Below are positions 27,868 through 36,541 of a stretch of 56,287 nt of DNA, one piece after another. Location of the stretch: the NCBI GenBank assembly GCA_002424705.1, contig DIKW01000033.1:1-56287 (forward strand), given 5' to 3'. The DNA is from Geobacter sp. UBA5608 (lineage in GTDB: Bacteria > Desulfobacterota > Desulfuromonadia > Geobacterales > Pseudopelobacteraceae). Each line of letters opens with the position of its first letter. Position 1 is the first letter of the stretch. The notes beneath the pieces are model-generated. The model searched no databases. It worked only from the letters and a program-made list of their open reading frames with translations, and was not told where the DNA came from. A program made the position numbers and the translations under genes.

Positions 27868-29961
27868 TTAGGGGATGCGATACAGCGACTGGTAGACGGC
27901 GATGTGAGCCACAATCTTCTTCACGTAGTCACGGGTTTCCTGGTAGGGGATATTTTCGATGAACTCATCCCGTTCCAGGCTTCCGAAGTTCTTGCGCCAA
28001 CGGTTGACCGCTCCGGCACCGGCGTTGTAGGCGGCCAGGGTAAAGACCGTATCCTGGTGAAACTGGTCAAGCAGTTCGCGCAGATGTTTGGTGCCCAGGC
28101 GGATGTTGTACTCTGGGTCCACCAACCAGAGCGGATTGTAGGGCTTGCTTCCCTTGTAGCCGGCAGTCATGCGGGCGGTGGCGGGCATCAGCTGCATCAG
28201 GCCGATGGCCCCGACCGGGGATTTGACGGCTGGCCTGAAGCTGCTTTCGGCCTTGGCCAAGGCCAGCACTAGGCTCTCCGGCAACCGGTTGGCAGTGGCA
28301 TGTTTGCTGAACAGATCGCCGTACGGGCGCGGGTAGCCCAATGCCCAGAAGGGAAGGGACTGCCGTTCCCAGCGCTCGGGGCGGTTCTGGTGGAAGGTGA
28401 CGATGGCGCCGTGGGGGTCGTCGGCCAGCAGGTGCAGTCGAGCGAAACCAGCCGCCATCTGTTGAGGGGGGGCGGCGCTTTTCAGGGCGGCCAGTTCGGT
28501 GCGTGCGTCTTCCATCAGGCCACAGGAAACCAGCGCCAGAATCCGTTCGCTGCCGGTCGGCAGGGAAGGCTCGGGCTGGCTGGCGGAGAGCGGTTCCCAG
28601 CCGGTGGCCTGCTGCTGCTGGTTGCGGTGCCAGGCCGCGTAAAAGCCGAATGGATACTCATTAAGCAGCTGTTTATAGAACAGCTCCGCATTTTGAGACT
28701 TATTTTGTCGTACTAATGTGCGAGCATACCAGTACAGTGAACGCTCCCGGTATGTGCTGTCCTGCAGCAAGCGCTGAAAGGCATCGGCGGCGGGTTGCAG
28801 CTCTCCGGCAAGGTAGTGGCTCCAGGCGGCTTCCCAGCTTGCCCTGCCTGCAAGTTCCGAGGTTGGAAAGTCGTGTGCCAGCCGCTCAAACAGCAGGTTG
28901 GATTCACTGAATCGGCCGGCATGCTTGTGGACAAAGCCGGCCTCAAGCAGGGCATCATCGGCCAGGCTTCCCCGCTCGCTGGCCAGGCTCAACAGGCGTG
29001 CCAACGCCCGTTCGCTCTGGTTGGTACGCTCTTCAACGCGGGCCAGGGCCAGACGGGCCTCGTCACGTATGGCCTGGTTGTGTGACTGTGCCGCCCGGGC
29101 CAAAAATTGTTCAGCCAGGGTGTAGTTACGCTGTTTGCTGGCCGCTTGACCCGATTTCAGTTCGATTCTGGCCAGCAGATCAGGGGAAAGATCGTTGCGG
29201 GGGATGGCCGCCAGCGCCCAGGCAGCGTCATTGGCTCGGCCGGCGGCCAACAGCAGGGTTGCCCGTTGATACAGCTCCTCTGGCGAAAAGGCGTTTTCCT
29301 GGTTGAGGCGCTTGAGGGTCTGGCGGACCTTCTCGGCCTGGGGAGCGGCCGGATAGTGCAGCCAGATGACGCGGTACTCGTCGAGGGCTGCGGCCTGTTC
29401 ACCCAACTGCTCACGGCACAGCGCCGCCTGGTAGCGGGCATCCACGCTGTCGCCTCCCAGGCTGTGTCGTGCGCTGAACTGCCGGTAGGCTGCCAGTGCC
29501 GCCGTCAGATCGCCAGCCTCAAACAGTGCGTCGGCGGTCAGTTTTTCCATCTGGCGGCTTAAGGCCGCTGCTCGGCTGTTGCGGGCGGTCCTGGCGGCGA
29601 TTTCAGCCGCATCACGGTACCGTTTCAGTGCGAACAGGGCCTGGGCGCGCAGGGCAGCGGCATGGTCTGTCAGCAGAGGGTAGCTGCGTTCTGCTTCCTG
29701 CAGGTGAGGCAGAGCCTCTTCAGGTTTGTTGAGGCGCATCAGGCTGATGCCGGCCATCAGAGAGCGTCGGCCTGAAGCAGGCGCCTGCAGGCTGCTCTGG
29801 AGCGCCTCTTCGTACTGCCGGTTACGCAGTTGTTGGGCGGCGCGTTCCAGACGCTCATCGTTTGCGGCGGTGGCGCCGCCGCAGGAGAACAGGAGCAGCG
29901 AGATGAACAGGGTGGGCAGTATCTGGCACAGGCGGCTGCGAAAGGGCGTGGTAAGGTTCAT
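27868..29961 (-). CDS. Soluble-lytic-transglycosylase-like lipoprotein with TPR region
   Basis: The 697-residue protein has a lipobox (LLFS-C, Cys about residue 27) after a signal peptide, so it is probably a membrane-anchored periplasmic lipoprotein. Residues about 40-530 are helical TPR-like repeats (RLERAAQQLRNRQYEEALQ). The C-terminal SLT domain has the catalytic Glu in LALAKAESSFRP and the GAIGLMQLMPATA and AYNAGAGAVNRW motifs. It cleaves peptidoglycan glycan strands, in the manner of Slt70. It is divergent from the helicase gene at 30078. Confidence 0.93.
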   Translation of the reverse strand: MNLTTPFRSRLCQILPTLFISLLLFSCGGATAANDERLERAAQQLRNRQYEEALQSSLQAPASGRRSLMAGISLMRLNKPEEALPHLQEAERSYPLLTDHAAALRAQALFALKRYRDAAEIAARTARNSRAAALSRQMEKLTADALFEAGDLTAALAAYRQFSARHSLGGDSVDARYQAALCREQLGEQAAALDEYRVIWLHYPAAPQAEKVRQTLKRLNQENAFSPEELYQRATLLLAAGRANDAAWALAAIPRNDLSPDLLARIELKSGQAASKQRNYTLAEQFLARAAQSHNQAIRDEARLALARVEERTNQSERALARLLSLASERGSLADDALLEAGFVHKHAGRFSESNLLFERLAHDFPTSELAGRASWEAAWSHYLAGELQPAADAFQRLLQDSTYRERSLYWYARTLVRQNKSQNAELFYKQLLNEYPFGFYAAWHRNQQQQATGWEPLSASQPEPSLPTGSERILALVSCGLMEDARTELAALKSAAPPQQMAAGFARLHLLADDPHGAIVTFHQNRPERWERQSLPFWALGYPRPYGDLFSKHATANRLPESLVLALAKAESSFRPAVKSPVGAIGLMQLMPATARMTAGYKGSKPYNPLWLVDPEYNIRLGTKHLRELLDQFHQDTVFTLAAYNAGAGAVNRWRKNFGSLERDEFIENIPYQETRDYVKKIVAHIAVYQSLYRIP

Positions 29962-30077
29962 GCAGCCATTCCTACCATTTCAGTGGCTTCAGGTCAACGT
30001 TGTCAGGCATTTTGGTATTCCGTCGCATCGGTGCTTTGGGTATACTCAGACGACATGTAAGGGAACAGGTGCACCAG

Positions 30078-33000
30078 ATGAAACAGCTTGATCGTATGTT
30101 TGACCGGATTCGTGACCGTCTCAACGCCGAGCAGCGCACGGCCGTTGAGACCATCGAGGGGCCGGTGCTGGTGATTGCCGGCCCCGGCACCGGCAAGACC
30201 GAGATCTTGGCTGCGCGGATCGCCACCATCCTGCGGGTCAGTGATGCCCTGCCGGAAAACATCCTCTGTCTGACCTATACCGACGCCGGCACAGTGGCCA
30301 TGCGTTCACGTCTTTTGGAGTTCATCGGCCCCGATGCCTACCGGGTCGATATCTTCACCTTCCACGCCTTCTGCAATCTGGTGATCCAGGAAAACGCCGA
30401 CCAGTTCGGCATCCGTTCCCTGGCGCCGGTCTCCGAACTGGAGCAGTTCCAGCTGGTGCGTGAGATCATCGACGCCTTTCCCCAGGATCATCCGCTGACC
30501 CGTTCCACCGGCGACATCCACTTCGAGTCCGACCGCTTGCTGGCCCTGTACGAGATCATGAAAAAGGAGGATTGGTCGGCCGAGTTCCTGGCCCAGCAGG
30601 CCGAGCGCTATGCGGTCTCGCTGATCGATGATCCGGAGTATCGCTATAAGCGCGCCACCAAGGATCGTGACGGCACGGTTCATCAAAAAGGTGAACTGAA
30701 CGAGAAGAAGCTGCGCGACAGCCTGCGCCGGCTGGAGCAGCTCAAGGCCGCCGCCGCTACCTTCTCTGACTATCAGCGTCTGCTCCTGGAGCGCGGTCGC
30801 TACGATTTTAGCGATATGATCCTGTGGTGTGTCAGGGCCTTTCAGCAGTCACCGGACCTGCTGTCCCGTTATCAGGAGCGCTACCTGTACCTGCTGGTGG
30901 ACGAGTTTCAAGATACCAGCGGCTCCCAGTACGAGCTGTTGCTGCAGCTGGCCGATTACTGGGAGAGCCCTAACCTGTTTGCGGTAGGGGATGACGACCA
31001 GTCGATCTATCGCTTCCAGGGGGCCAGCATTGAGAACATCCGCCGTTTCCAGCAGCGTTATGCCGACGATCTGACGGTGGTCACCCTGACCGAAAATCAT
31101 CGCTCCTCACAACGGATACTGGATGCCGCCGCCAGCCTGATCGCCAACAACAATGAGCGACTGACCGACGACAAACGGCTGACGGCCATGAACCCCGAGG
31201 TGGCTGACCTGCCGCAGCCGCCGCACCTGCGTTGTTACATCACTCAGGCCCACGAAACGGTCGGCATCAGTCAGTCGATTGAGGCCCTGCGCGATCAGGG
31301 AATCCCGTTGGACCGGATCGCGGTGATCTACCGCAATCATACGCAATCGGACGAGATCATCCGCTATCTGACCGGTCGCGGCGTAGCGGTGGCCACCCGG
31401 CGTCGTGCCGATCTGCTGCGGGAGCCGCTGATTGAAAAGCTGCTGACGGTGCTGCGCTACCTGGCAGCCGAGTTGCAGCGGCCCCATTCCGGTGAGCGGC
31501 TGCTGTTTGAGCTGCTGCATGAGTCCTGGTTCGGTATTCCGCCCCTGGCCCTGGCACGGCTGTCGTTGGAGATCGGCCGCCGCAACGCCGGACAGCGGGT
31601 CACCTCCTGGCGGGATGAACTGGCGCGCTGTGGCCGGAAAACCGGCCAGGGCGAGCTGTTCCCTGACCCGACCGAGCATGCCCTGCAGCAGGCCGGTCTC
31701 ATGATCGAGGAGCTGGTGCGGGATGCCGCCACCATGACCCTGCAGGAGCTGCTGCATCAGGTCATCACCAGGCTGGGTATCCTGGCCACGGCCCTTTCCT
31801 CGACCGAGCGGGTCTGGCACCTGCAGCTCCTGAACACGCTATTTGACTTTGTGCGTGATGAGAGTGCCAAGACCAGCCTGAACCTGGCCGGTCTGCTGGA
31901 ACTGCTGCGCGATATGCAGCAGCAAGGGATCAGTCTGCCGGTGGAGAAGCTGAGTTATGCCGGCGAAGGGGTCAATTTCCTGACCGCCCACGGCGCCAAG
32001 GGGCTGCAGTTCGACTACGTCTTTATGCTGGGCTGCACCAGCGGGGCCTGGGACAGCGCCGGCCGCAGCCGCACCTACACACTGCCGCCCACGGTCTGGA
32101 CCCGTTGCAGCGGCAGCGAGGAAGAGGAATCGCGTCGTCTGTTCTACGTGGCCATGACCCGGGCCCGACGGCAGCTGGTGATCTCCTGGCCCCAGCGGGA
32201 CAACAACGACAAGGTGCTGGAACAGAGCCGTTTTGTTGCCGAGTTGATGCAGGGGGGCGGTCTTCAGCCGGAGAGCATTGTGCTGCCGGACGAGGCGCTG
32301 CTTGCCTTTGGCGCCGTGGTCCTGCCGTCCCGGCGCTGTGAGTTGCCGCTGGAGTTGATTGACACCGCCTTTGTGGATACCTTGCTGCAGAAGTATTCCT
32401 TAAGCGTGACCCACCTCAACACCTACCTGCGTTGTCCGCTGTCGTTCTATTTCAACACCCTGCTGCGGGTACCGGCGCCGATGAACGCCGCCATGACCTT
32501 CGGTTCGGCAGTGCACTACGCCCTGGAACAGCTGTTTCGCACGATGTTGGACGATCCCCGTCGGCAGTTTCCGACGGACGAGGCCTTTGTCGCTGATTTT
32601 CGTTGGTTTATGAAACGTCACGAGGATGGCTTCACCCCCTCGGAATTCAGGCGACGCCTCTCCTACGGTGAGGCAATTCTGCCGGCCTTCCACCGCCGGT
32701 ACGCCGGCAGCTGGAACAAAAATGTGCTGGTGGAGCATGCCTATCGAGCGATCGTGGTGGACGGGGTGCCGCTGAACGGCAAGTTGGACAAGCTGGAACT
32801 GGACGGCAGCCGGGCGCGGGTGGTGGATTACAAGACCGGTAACCACAAAAATGCCCTCAAGAAGCTGCGGCCGCCTGATCCCGATAAGGTGGCCAAGGCC
32901 GAGCAGCAAGGCAAGAAACCGGCTTCAGAAGACCTGCTGGGAGGGGATTACTGGCGGCAGGCGGTCTTTTATCGGATCCTGCTTGAGCATGACCCCCGTC

Positions 33001-33224
33001 GCAGCCTGACCATGACCGCCGCCGCGTTTGATTTTGTGGAGCCGGACAAGGAAACCGGCGAGTTCCATACTGCACAGGTGGAGGTGACCGACGAGGATGT
33101 GGCCATCGTCATCGGCCAGATCAGGGAGGTCTACGCCGGGATCCAGGCCAAAGAGTTCAGCAGGGGCTGTGGTGAAGCGGATTGCGAGTGGTGCACGTTT
33201 GTGCGGCGGTTTGAGCGGCGCTGA
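30078..33224 (+). CDS. UvrD/Rep-type helicase fused to Fe-S PD-(D/E)XK nuclease
   Basis: The 1048-residue protein begins with a superfamily 1A helicase: Walker A GPGTGKT (35-41), motif II VDEFQDTSGSQYELL and motif III DDDQSIYRFQGA. A motif VI-like block, RLFYVAMTRARRQLVISW, lies near 700. The C-terminal RecB-family nuclease has Asp904 (GKLDKLEL), Asp917 and Lys919 (VDYKTGN). Four Cys (Cys786 in YLRCP, and Cys1031, 1036, 1039 at the end) form the AddB/Cas4-type 4Fe-4S staple. It probably processes DNA ends. I chose ATG 30078, with AGGTG upstream; a longer ORF to 30000 would overlap the divergent promoter region. No adjacent partner subunit is seen. Confidence 0.92.
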   Translation: MKQLDRMFDRIRDRLNAEQRTAVETIEGPVLVIAGPGTGKTEILAARIATILRVSDALPENILCLTYTDAGTVAMRSRLLEFIGPDAYRVDIFTFHAFCNLVIQENADQFGIRSLAPVSELEQFQLVREIIDAFPQDHPLTRSTGDIHFESDRLLALYEIMKKEDWSAEFLAQQAERYAVSLIDDPEYRYKRATKDRDGTVHQKGELNEKKLRDSLRRLEQLKAAAATFSDYQRLLLERGRYDFSDMILWCVRAFQQSPDLLSRYQERYLYLLVDEFQDTSGSQYELLLQLADYWESPNLFAVGDDDQSIYRFQGASIENIRRFQQRYADDLTVVTLTENHRSSQRILDAAASLIANNNERLTDDKRLTAMNPEVADLPQPPHLRCYITQAHETVGISQSIEALRDQGIPLDRIAVIYRNHTQSDEIIRYLTGRGVAVATRRRADLLREPLIEKLLTVLRYLAAELQRPHSGERLLFELLHESWFGIPPLALARLSLEIGRRNAGQRVTSWRDELARCGRKTGQGELFPDPTEHALQQAGLMIEELVRDAATMTLQELLHQVITRLGILATALSSTERVWHLQLLNTLFDFVRDESAKTSLNLAGLLELLRDMQQQGISLPVEKLSYAGEGVNFLTAHGAKGLQFDYVFMLGCTSGAWDSAGRSRTYTLPPTVWTRCSGSEEEESRRLFYVAMTRARRQLVISWPQRDNNDKVLEQSRFVAELMQGGGLQPESIVLPDEALLAFGAVVLPSRRCELPLELIDTAFVDTLLQKYSLSVTHLNTYLRCPLSFYFNTLLRVPAPMNAAMTFGSAVHYALEQLFRTMLDDPRRQFPTDEAFVADFRWFMKRHEDGFTPSEFRRRLSYGEAILPAFHRRYAGSWNKNVLVEHAYRAIVVDGVPLNGKLDKLELDGSRARVVDYKTGNHKNALKKLRPPDPDKVAKAEQQGKKPASEDLLGGDYWRQAVFYRILLEHDPRRSLTMTAAAFDFVEPDKETGEFHTAQVEVTDEDVAIVIGQIREVYAGIQAKEFSRGCGEADCEWCTFVRRFERR

Positions 33225-33227
33225 AAT

Positions 33228-33263
33228 ACAACGGCCGACAGCCCAAAGGCTGCCGGCCGTTGT
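33228..33263. terminator. Stem-loop between helicase and convergent small gene
   Basis: ACAACGGCCGACAGCC and GGCTGCCGGCCGTTGT pair with one mismatch around CAAA. There is no clear T tract on either side, so termination efficiency is uncertain. Confidence 0.55.
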
Positions 33264-33285
33264 GTGTCTCTCCCCATCGGGCTGG

Positions 33286-33558
33286 CTACTTGATGTTGGG
33301 GTACTGGTAGCGTTGCTTGGCCTGAGCCGTCAGAGAATCAGGATTTTTGTTGGTCTGCTCCTGGCCGTTCTGGTCCTGATTGGCCTTCTGCAGGGCTTGC
33401 TGCGAAATGGTCACCGTGTCGGTTTTAGCAGCCTGCGGTGACTTCAGTGCGTCCTGATTGACCTGCGGCACCGCTGTCTGCTGTTCGGTCTTGGCATACG
33501 GGTTGGTATAGGCCGGATTTGTGGCCACGCTGTTCATCGAGATCTGACTGATTGCCAT
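33286..33558 (-). CDS. Small hypothetical protein with DTVTIS motif
   Basis: This is a 90-residue, Gln/Asn/Ala-rich, hydrophilic protein without a signal peptide or membrane segment. The centre reads KTDTVTISQQALQKA, a short pattern (D-T/K-V-x-I/L-S-x-x-A) also seen in FlgM-like and other small regulatory proteins. ATG 33558 has GGAGGT seven bases upstream, which excludes the GTG at 33567. The gene just upstream (33612-34121) shares the motif. I do not recognise the family. Confidence 0.6.
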   Translation of the reverse strand: MAISQISMNSVATNPAYTNPYAKTEQQTAVPQVNQDALKSPQAAKTDTVTISQQALQKANQDQNGQEQTNKNPDSLTAQAKQRYQYPNIK

Positions 33559-33611
33559 CTGAGCCACCTCCTATCGGTATGGGGTCGTACTCGGAGCCCC
33601 GTTTCGTAGTG

Positions 33612-34121
33612 CTACATGCGTGCGTCAATGCTTGGTCGTTGTAACAACTGGGCATCGGTATATGAGATATTAACCGGCGGCGGTACGATCATCCGCAGGA
33701 GCTGCCGGTACAGCGCCGGGGCCTGCGACCTGAGGAGCTTCAGTTCCTCGCTGTTGCCCATGAAGGGCGGGTACTGCTTGGTCAGCGAGAGGTCCGGCTT
33801 GTCGGTCGGCTTCTGGATAACCGGCTCGGCCAGCTTCCGCTGGACCTGCTGATCGTCAAGGGCCGGCTGTTTGTCGTTTTCTTGCTGACCCTCAGCCAGT
33901 TTGCGGTTGGTCAGAGCCTTACTCAGGTCAAGCGCCTTGGGCGAAAGTTCAACCGTATCACTGGTTGGCGGTTGCAGACCGCCGCTTGTGCCTGGAGTGG
34001 CTGGCGCAGGTGGTGCGGCTGGTTGCGTCGGGCCGTTCATCACCATCTCTGCCCCCGGCGTGGTAACCGAGGCAGACGGGCCGATCGTGGCGGCACCCAG
34101 TGTTGTGATGGGAGAAGCCAT
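33612..34121 (-). CDS. Hypothetical Pro/Gln-rich protein with DTVELS motif
   Basis: The 169-residue protein has no signal peptide or membrane helix. The first 55 residues are low-complexity (Pro, Ala, Thr, Gly). The middle has SDTVELSPKALDLSKAL, resembling the motif in the downstream neighbour at 33286-33558. The C-terminal 50 residues (LKLLRSQAPALYRQLLRMI) look helical. GGAG lies eight bases before ATG 34121. It is probably co-transcribed with its neighbour, with a gap of 53 bases. Function unknown. Confidence 0.6.
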   Translation of the reverse strand: MASPITTLGAATIGPSASVTTPGAEMVMNGPTQPAAPPAPATPGTSGGLQPPTSDTVELSPKALDLSKALTNRKLAEGQQENDKQPALDDQQVQRKLAEPVIQKPTDKPDLSLTKQYPPFMGNSEELKLLRSQAPALYRQLLRMIVPPPVNISYTDAQLLQRPSIDARM

Positions 34122-34273
34122 GACGCACTCCAGTCATGCGTTAGTCTATCTGTTTAATATAGTAGGCCTTTGCTGGCAGGAATGCAAACGGGAAATCTGC
34201 CCTTGCATATCGCCGGAAATAACCCATACTTGAGCAGGCTGGCTGCTGTTGAACTGCGTCCGAGGAGGATATC

Positions 34274-35011
34274 ATGAGCCCTGTACTGCCAATTATCGCT
34301 ATGTTGTTGCTCTTGCTGCTATCTCCCTGCCAGGCCGGATTTTTTGATGATCTTTCCCGTGCCGTGCTCTCACCTGCGCAGCAGGGAGGCAGCAACCTGG
34401 ACAACACGACCATGGTTAAAGGGCTGAAAGAGGCGTTGGCCACCGGCACCGAGCGGGCCGTGGCAACGGTATCCAAACCCGATGGCTACCTTGGCAATCA
34501 GTTGATCAAGATCCTGTTGCCGGAGCGGCTGCAACAGGCCGCCAACCTGCTCGGGAAGCTTGGTTATCAGCAGCAGGTGGACGAGTTGGTGCTGAGTATG
34601 AACCGGGCAGCAGAGAAGGCTGCACCCCAGGCAGCCGGCTTTTTTGGAGATGCCATCCGACAGATGACGGTGGAGGATGCCAAGGGCCTGCTGCAGGGGG
34701 GCGATACGGCAGCCACCAAATTTTTTGAAGACAAAACCCGCAGCCGCCTGTTTGAGGCATTCAAGCCGTCGGTGTCCGCAAGTATGGATAAGGTCGGCAC
34801 CGCCCGGGCCTACAAAGAGATGATCGGCAAGTATGAGGCATTACCGTTGGCTTCTCTGGCCGGCAAACCAAGCCTCGATCTGGACAGCTACGTTATCAAT
34901 CAGGCTCTGGACGGTCTGTTCACCATGGTGGCCGAGGAGGAGAAGAAGATCAGGACCAATCCTGCGGCCCGTACCACCGACCTGTTGCGCACCGTATTCG
35001 GCAGCAAATGA
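34274..35011 (+). CDS. DUF4197 family exported protein
   Basis: The 245-residue protein has a signal peptide (hydrophobic 5-18, cleavage near CQA-GFF). The mature part begins GFFDDLSRAVLS and contains LSMNRAAEKAAPQA and FGDAIRQMTVEDAKGLLQGG, which are typical of DUF4197. It is mostly helical and probably periplasmic. Its role is not known. GAGGAGG precedes the ATG. It is a single-gene unit convergent with the lipocalin gene. Confidence 0.85.
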   Translation: MSPVLPIIAMLLLLLLSPCQAGFFDDLSRAVLSPAQQGGSNLDNTTMVKGLKEALATGTERAVATVSKPDGYLGNQLIKILLPERLQQAANLLGKLGYQQQVDELVLSMNRAAEKAAPQAAGFFGDAIRQMTVEDAKGLLQGGDTAATKFFEDKTRSRLFEAFKPSVSASMDKVGTARAYKEMIGKYEALPLASLAGKPSLDLDSYVINQALDGLFTMVAEEEKKIRTNPAARTTDLLRTVFGSK

Positions 35012-35049
35012 GGTCTGCCGGTTGCGGGGATGAGGCCGTAAAACATCAG

Positions 35050-35616
35050 TCAGGGCTGGTCAGGCCGGGGGGTGCCCGATGCACCGCTCGTCGAGCGGAC
35101 GACCTTGGCCGGCAGAAACCCCTGCTGCTGGGCCCGTTGCAGGATCTGACCGTAGAGGTCCTCCGAGATCTGCGGTGAGCGGCTGAGAATCCAGAAGTAG
35201 TTGCGATCCGGTGTACCCACCACTGCGTACTCGTAGTCTGCGCCCAGTCCAATAATCCAGTAATCACCGCGGAACGGCCAGAAGAAGGACACCTTCAGCT
35301 TGGCGTTGCTGACGGAGTCGACCACCCAGGCCCGCCCGCGGGCCTGGCGGATAGAGCCTGTCTCCGCGTCGCGACAACTGTTCAGCACGTCAATATCGCC
35401 ATCATCCCGTAGGCTGTAATCGGCGCTGCTTTCCTGACAGCCCTGCTGAAACCGGTTGGGGTAGCGGGCGATCTCATACCACCTGCCGAGATAGCGCTGC
35501 AGGTCGACCTGGGCAACGGTTTCCAGGGGCGGCGGCGCGGGGGACATGGCAGCTGCACTGCCGTTGCATAGCAGTGCCATCAGTGCCGTGAGTATGCTGT
35601 TGCCGAGAATTTTCAT
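35050..35616 (-). CDS. Bacterial lipocalin (Blc family)
   Basis: The 188-residue exported protein has a signal peptide (about residues 1-23). Unlike E. coli Blc it has no good lipobox (ALLC has Leu where Ala/Gly/Ser is needed), so a soluble periplasmic form is likely. The lipocalin signature GRWYEIARYPNRFQQG is at about residues 46-61. The YAVVGTPDRNYFWILSRSP strand block is also present. The family binds lysophospholipids or other hydrophobic ligands. AAAGGCG lies just before the ATG. Confidence 0.92.
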   Translation of the reverse strand: MKILGNSILTALMALLCNGSAAAMSPAPPPLETVAQVDLQRYLGRWYEIARYPNRFQQGCQESSADYSLRDDGDIDVLNSCRDAETGSIRQARGRAWVVDSVSNAKLKVSFFWPFRGDYWIIGLGADYEYAVVGTPDRNYFWILSRSPQISEDLYGQILQRAQQQGFLPAKVVRSTSGASGTPRPDQP

Positions 35617-35660
35617 GGGCGCCTTTCGTTTAGGTCTGCCGGCCGTACCGGCTTAAGCGC

Positions 35661-35689
35661 GAACCGCCTCTGGCAGCCAGAGGCGGTTC
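35661..35689. other. Perfect 13-bp stem-loop
   Basis: GAACCGCCTCTGG and CCAGAGGCGGTTC flank CAG. It sits between the lipocalin start and the stop of the tandem-repeat gene, both on the minus strand. It could end the upstream transcript, but on the minus strand the stem is not followed by a T tract. Confidence 0.5.
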
Positions 35690-35704
35690 TTCTCGTCAGG
35701 CCCA

Positions 35705-36433
35705 TTATTTACGTTGTCCGGACCAGCTTTGGGTGGGCGGGTCGTTACAGTAGCCCCAGCGTCCGCCGAAACGGTCACCATCGAAGGTGAGCTCTATGCT
35801 GCCCCAGTAGTAGCGGCCATTTTTGGCGGTGCTGCAGCGACGGCTGGAGCTGTCTTCGATCCAGTAGCCTTGCATGATCTGGCTGGTGAGCGAGCCGACA
35901 ATCTCGCCGTTGTCGCTGCCATAGCGTCCGCTGACCCGGTTTCCCTGCTGGCGGAAGCGGATATCCCCTTCGGTTGAACCCCAGGTTCCCTCGATATTCA
36001 GCTCCTCGCGGATGGTGAATGGGTCGTCGTTGTGAGCTGGTGGCGGAGGTGCTGCCTTACGCGGCGGGCTTGAGGTGCGGGTGCCGCTCCAGGCGCTGGT
36101 CAGCGCATCGTTGCAGTAGCCCCATTGGCCAGAAAAACCGCTGTCAGTGAACTCGATCGAGATCCTGCCCCAATAGTAACGGCCATTCTTGGCTGTGCTG
36201 CAACGGCGGGCCGAGCTGTCCTCAATCCAGAAACCATCCATGGTCCGATCATACAGCACTCCGGTCAGTTCGCCGTTGTCATTGCCGTAGCGGCCAGTCA
36301 CCCGATCACCCTGCTGACGCAGCGTCATGGCGCCCTCGGTGCTGTTGTAGGTACCGGCCACCGTAACGGCCTGGGCCAGTCCGGCGACCATGACAATAAG
36401 TGAAAAAACAAGTGCTGGAACTATGTTGCGCAT
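35705..36433 (-). CDS. Exported protein of two tandem ~95-residue repeats
   Basis: The 242-residue protein has a signal peptide (about 1-22, AQA-VTV). Two repeats follow, at about 25-120 and 147-241, separated by a Pro/Ala-rich linker. Each contains GT-x-x-STEG, RQQG-x-RV-x-GRYG-x-DNGE, WIEDSS-x-RRCSTAKNGRYYWG and WGYCND. Two Cys per repeat probably form a disulfide. The predicted fold is beta-rich, and the module may bind a carbohydrate or lipid, but this is a guess. I do not recognise a named family. Confidence 0.75.
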   Translation of the reverse strand: MRNIVPALVFSLIVMVAGLAQAVTVAGTYNSTEGAMTLRQQGDRVTGRYGNDNGELTGVLYDRTMDGFWIEDSSARRCSTAKNGRYYWGRISIEFTDSGFSGQWGYCNDALTSAWSGTRTSSPPRKAAPPPPAHNDDPFTIREELNIEGTWGSTEGDIRFRQQGNRVSGRYGSDNGEIVGSLTSQIMQGYWIEDSSSRRCSTAKNGRYYWGSIELTFDGDRFGGRWGYCNDPPTQSWSGQRK

Positions 36434-36541
36434 GATGCTACCTCCTTGTCGGTTTCCGCGTCAGATGCAGAAACAGGTGCTGTAAAACGCAGTCATCGGC
36501 TCTGCAGTGCTGTGTAGTAATCTGTCGCTGTAGTAGAGTTG

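Noticed and set aside
30000..30077. N-terminal extension of the helicase
   Set aside because: It would begin in the divergent promoter region and lacks a ribosome binding site; ATG 30078 has one.
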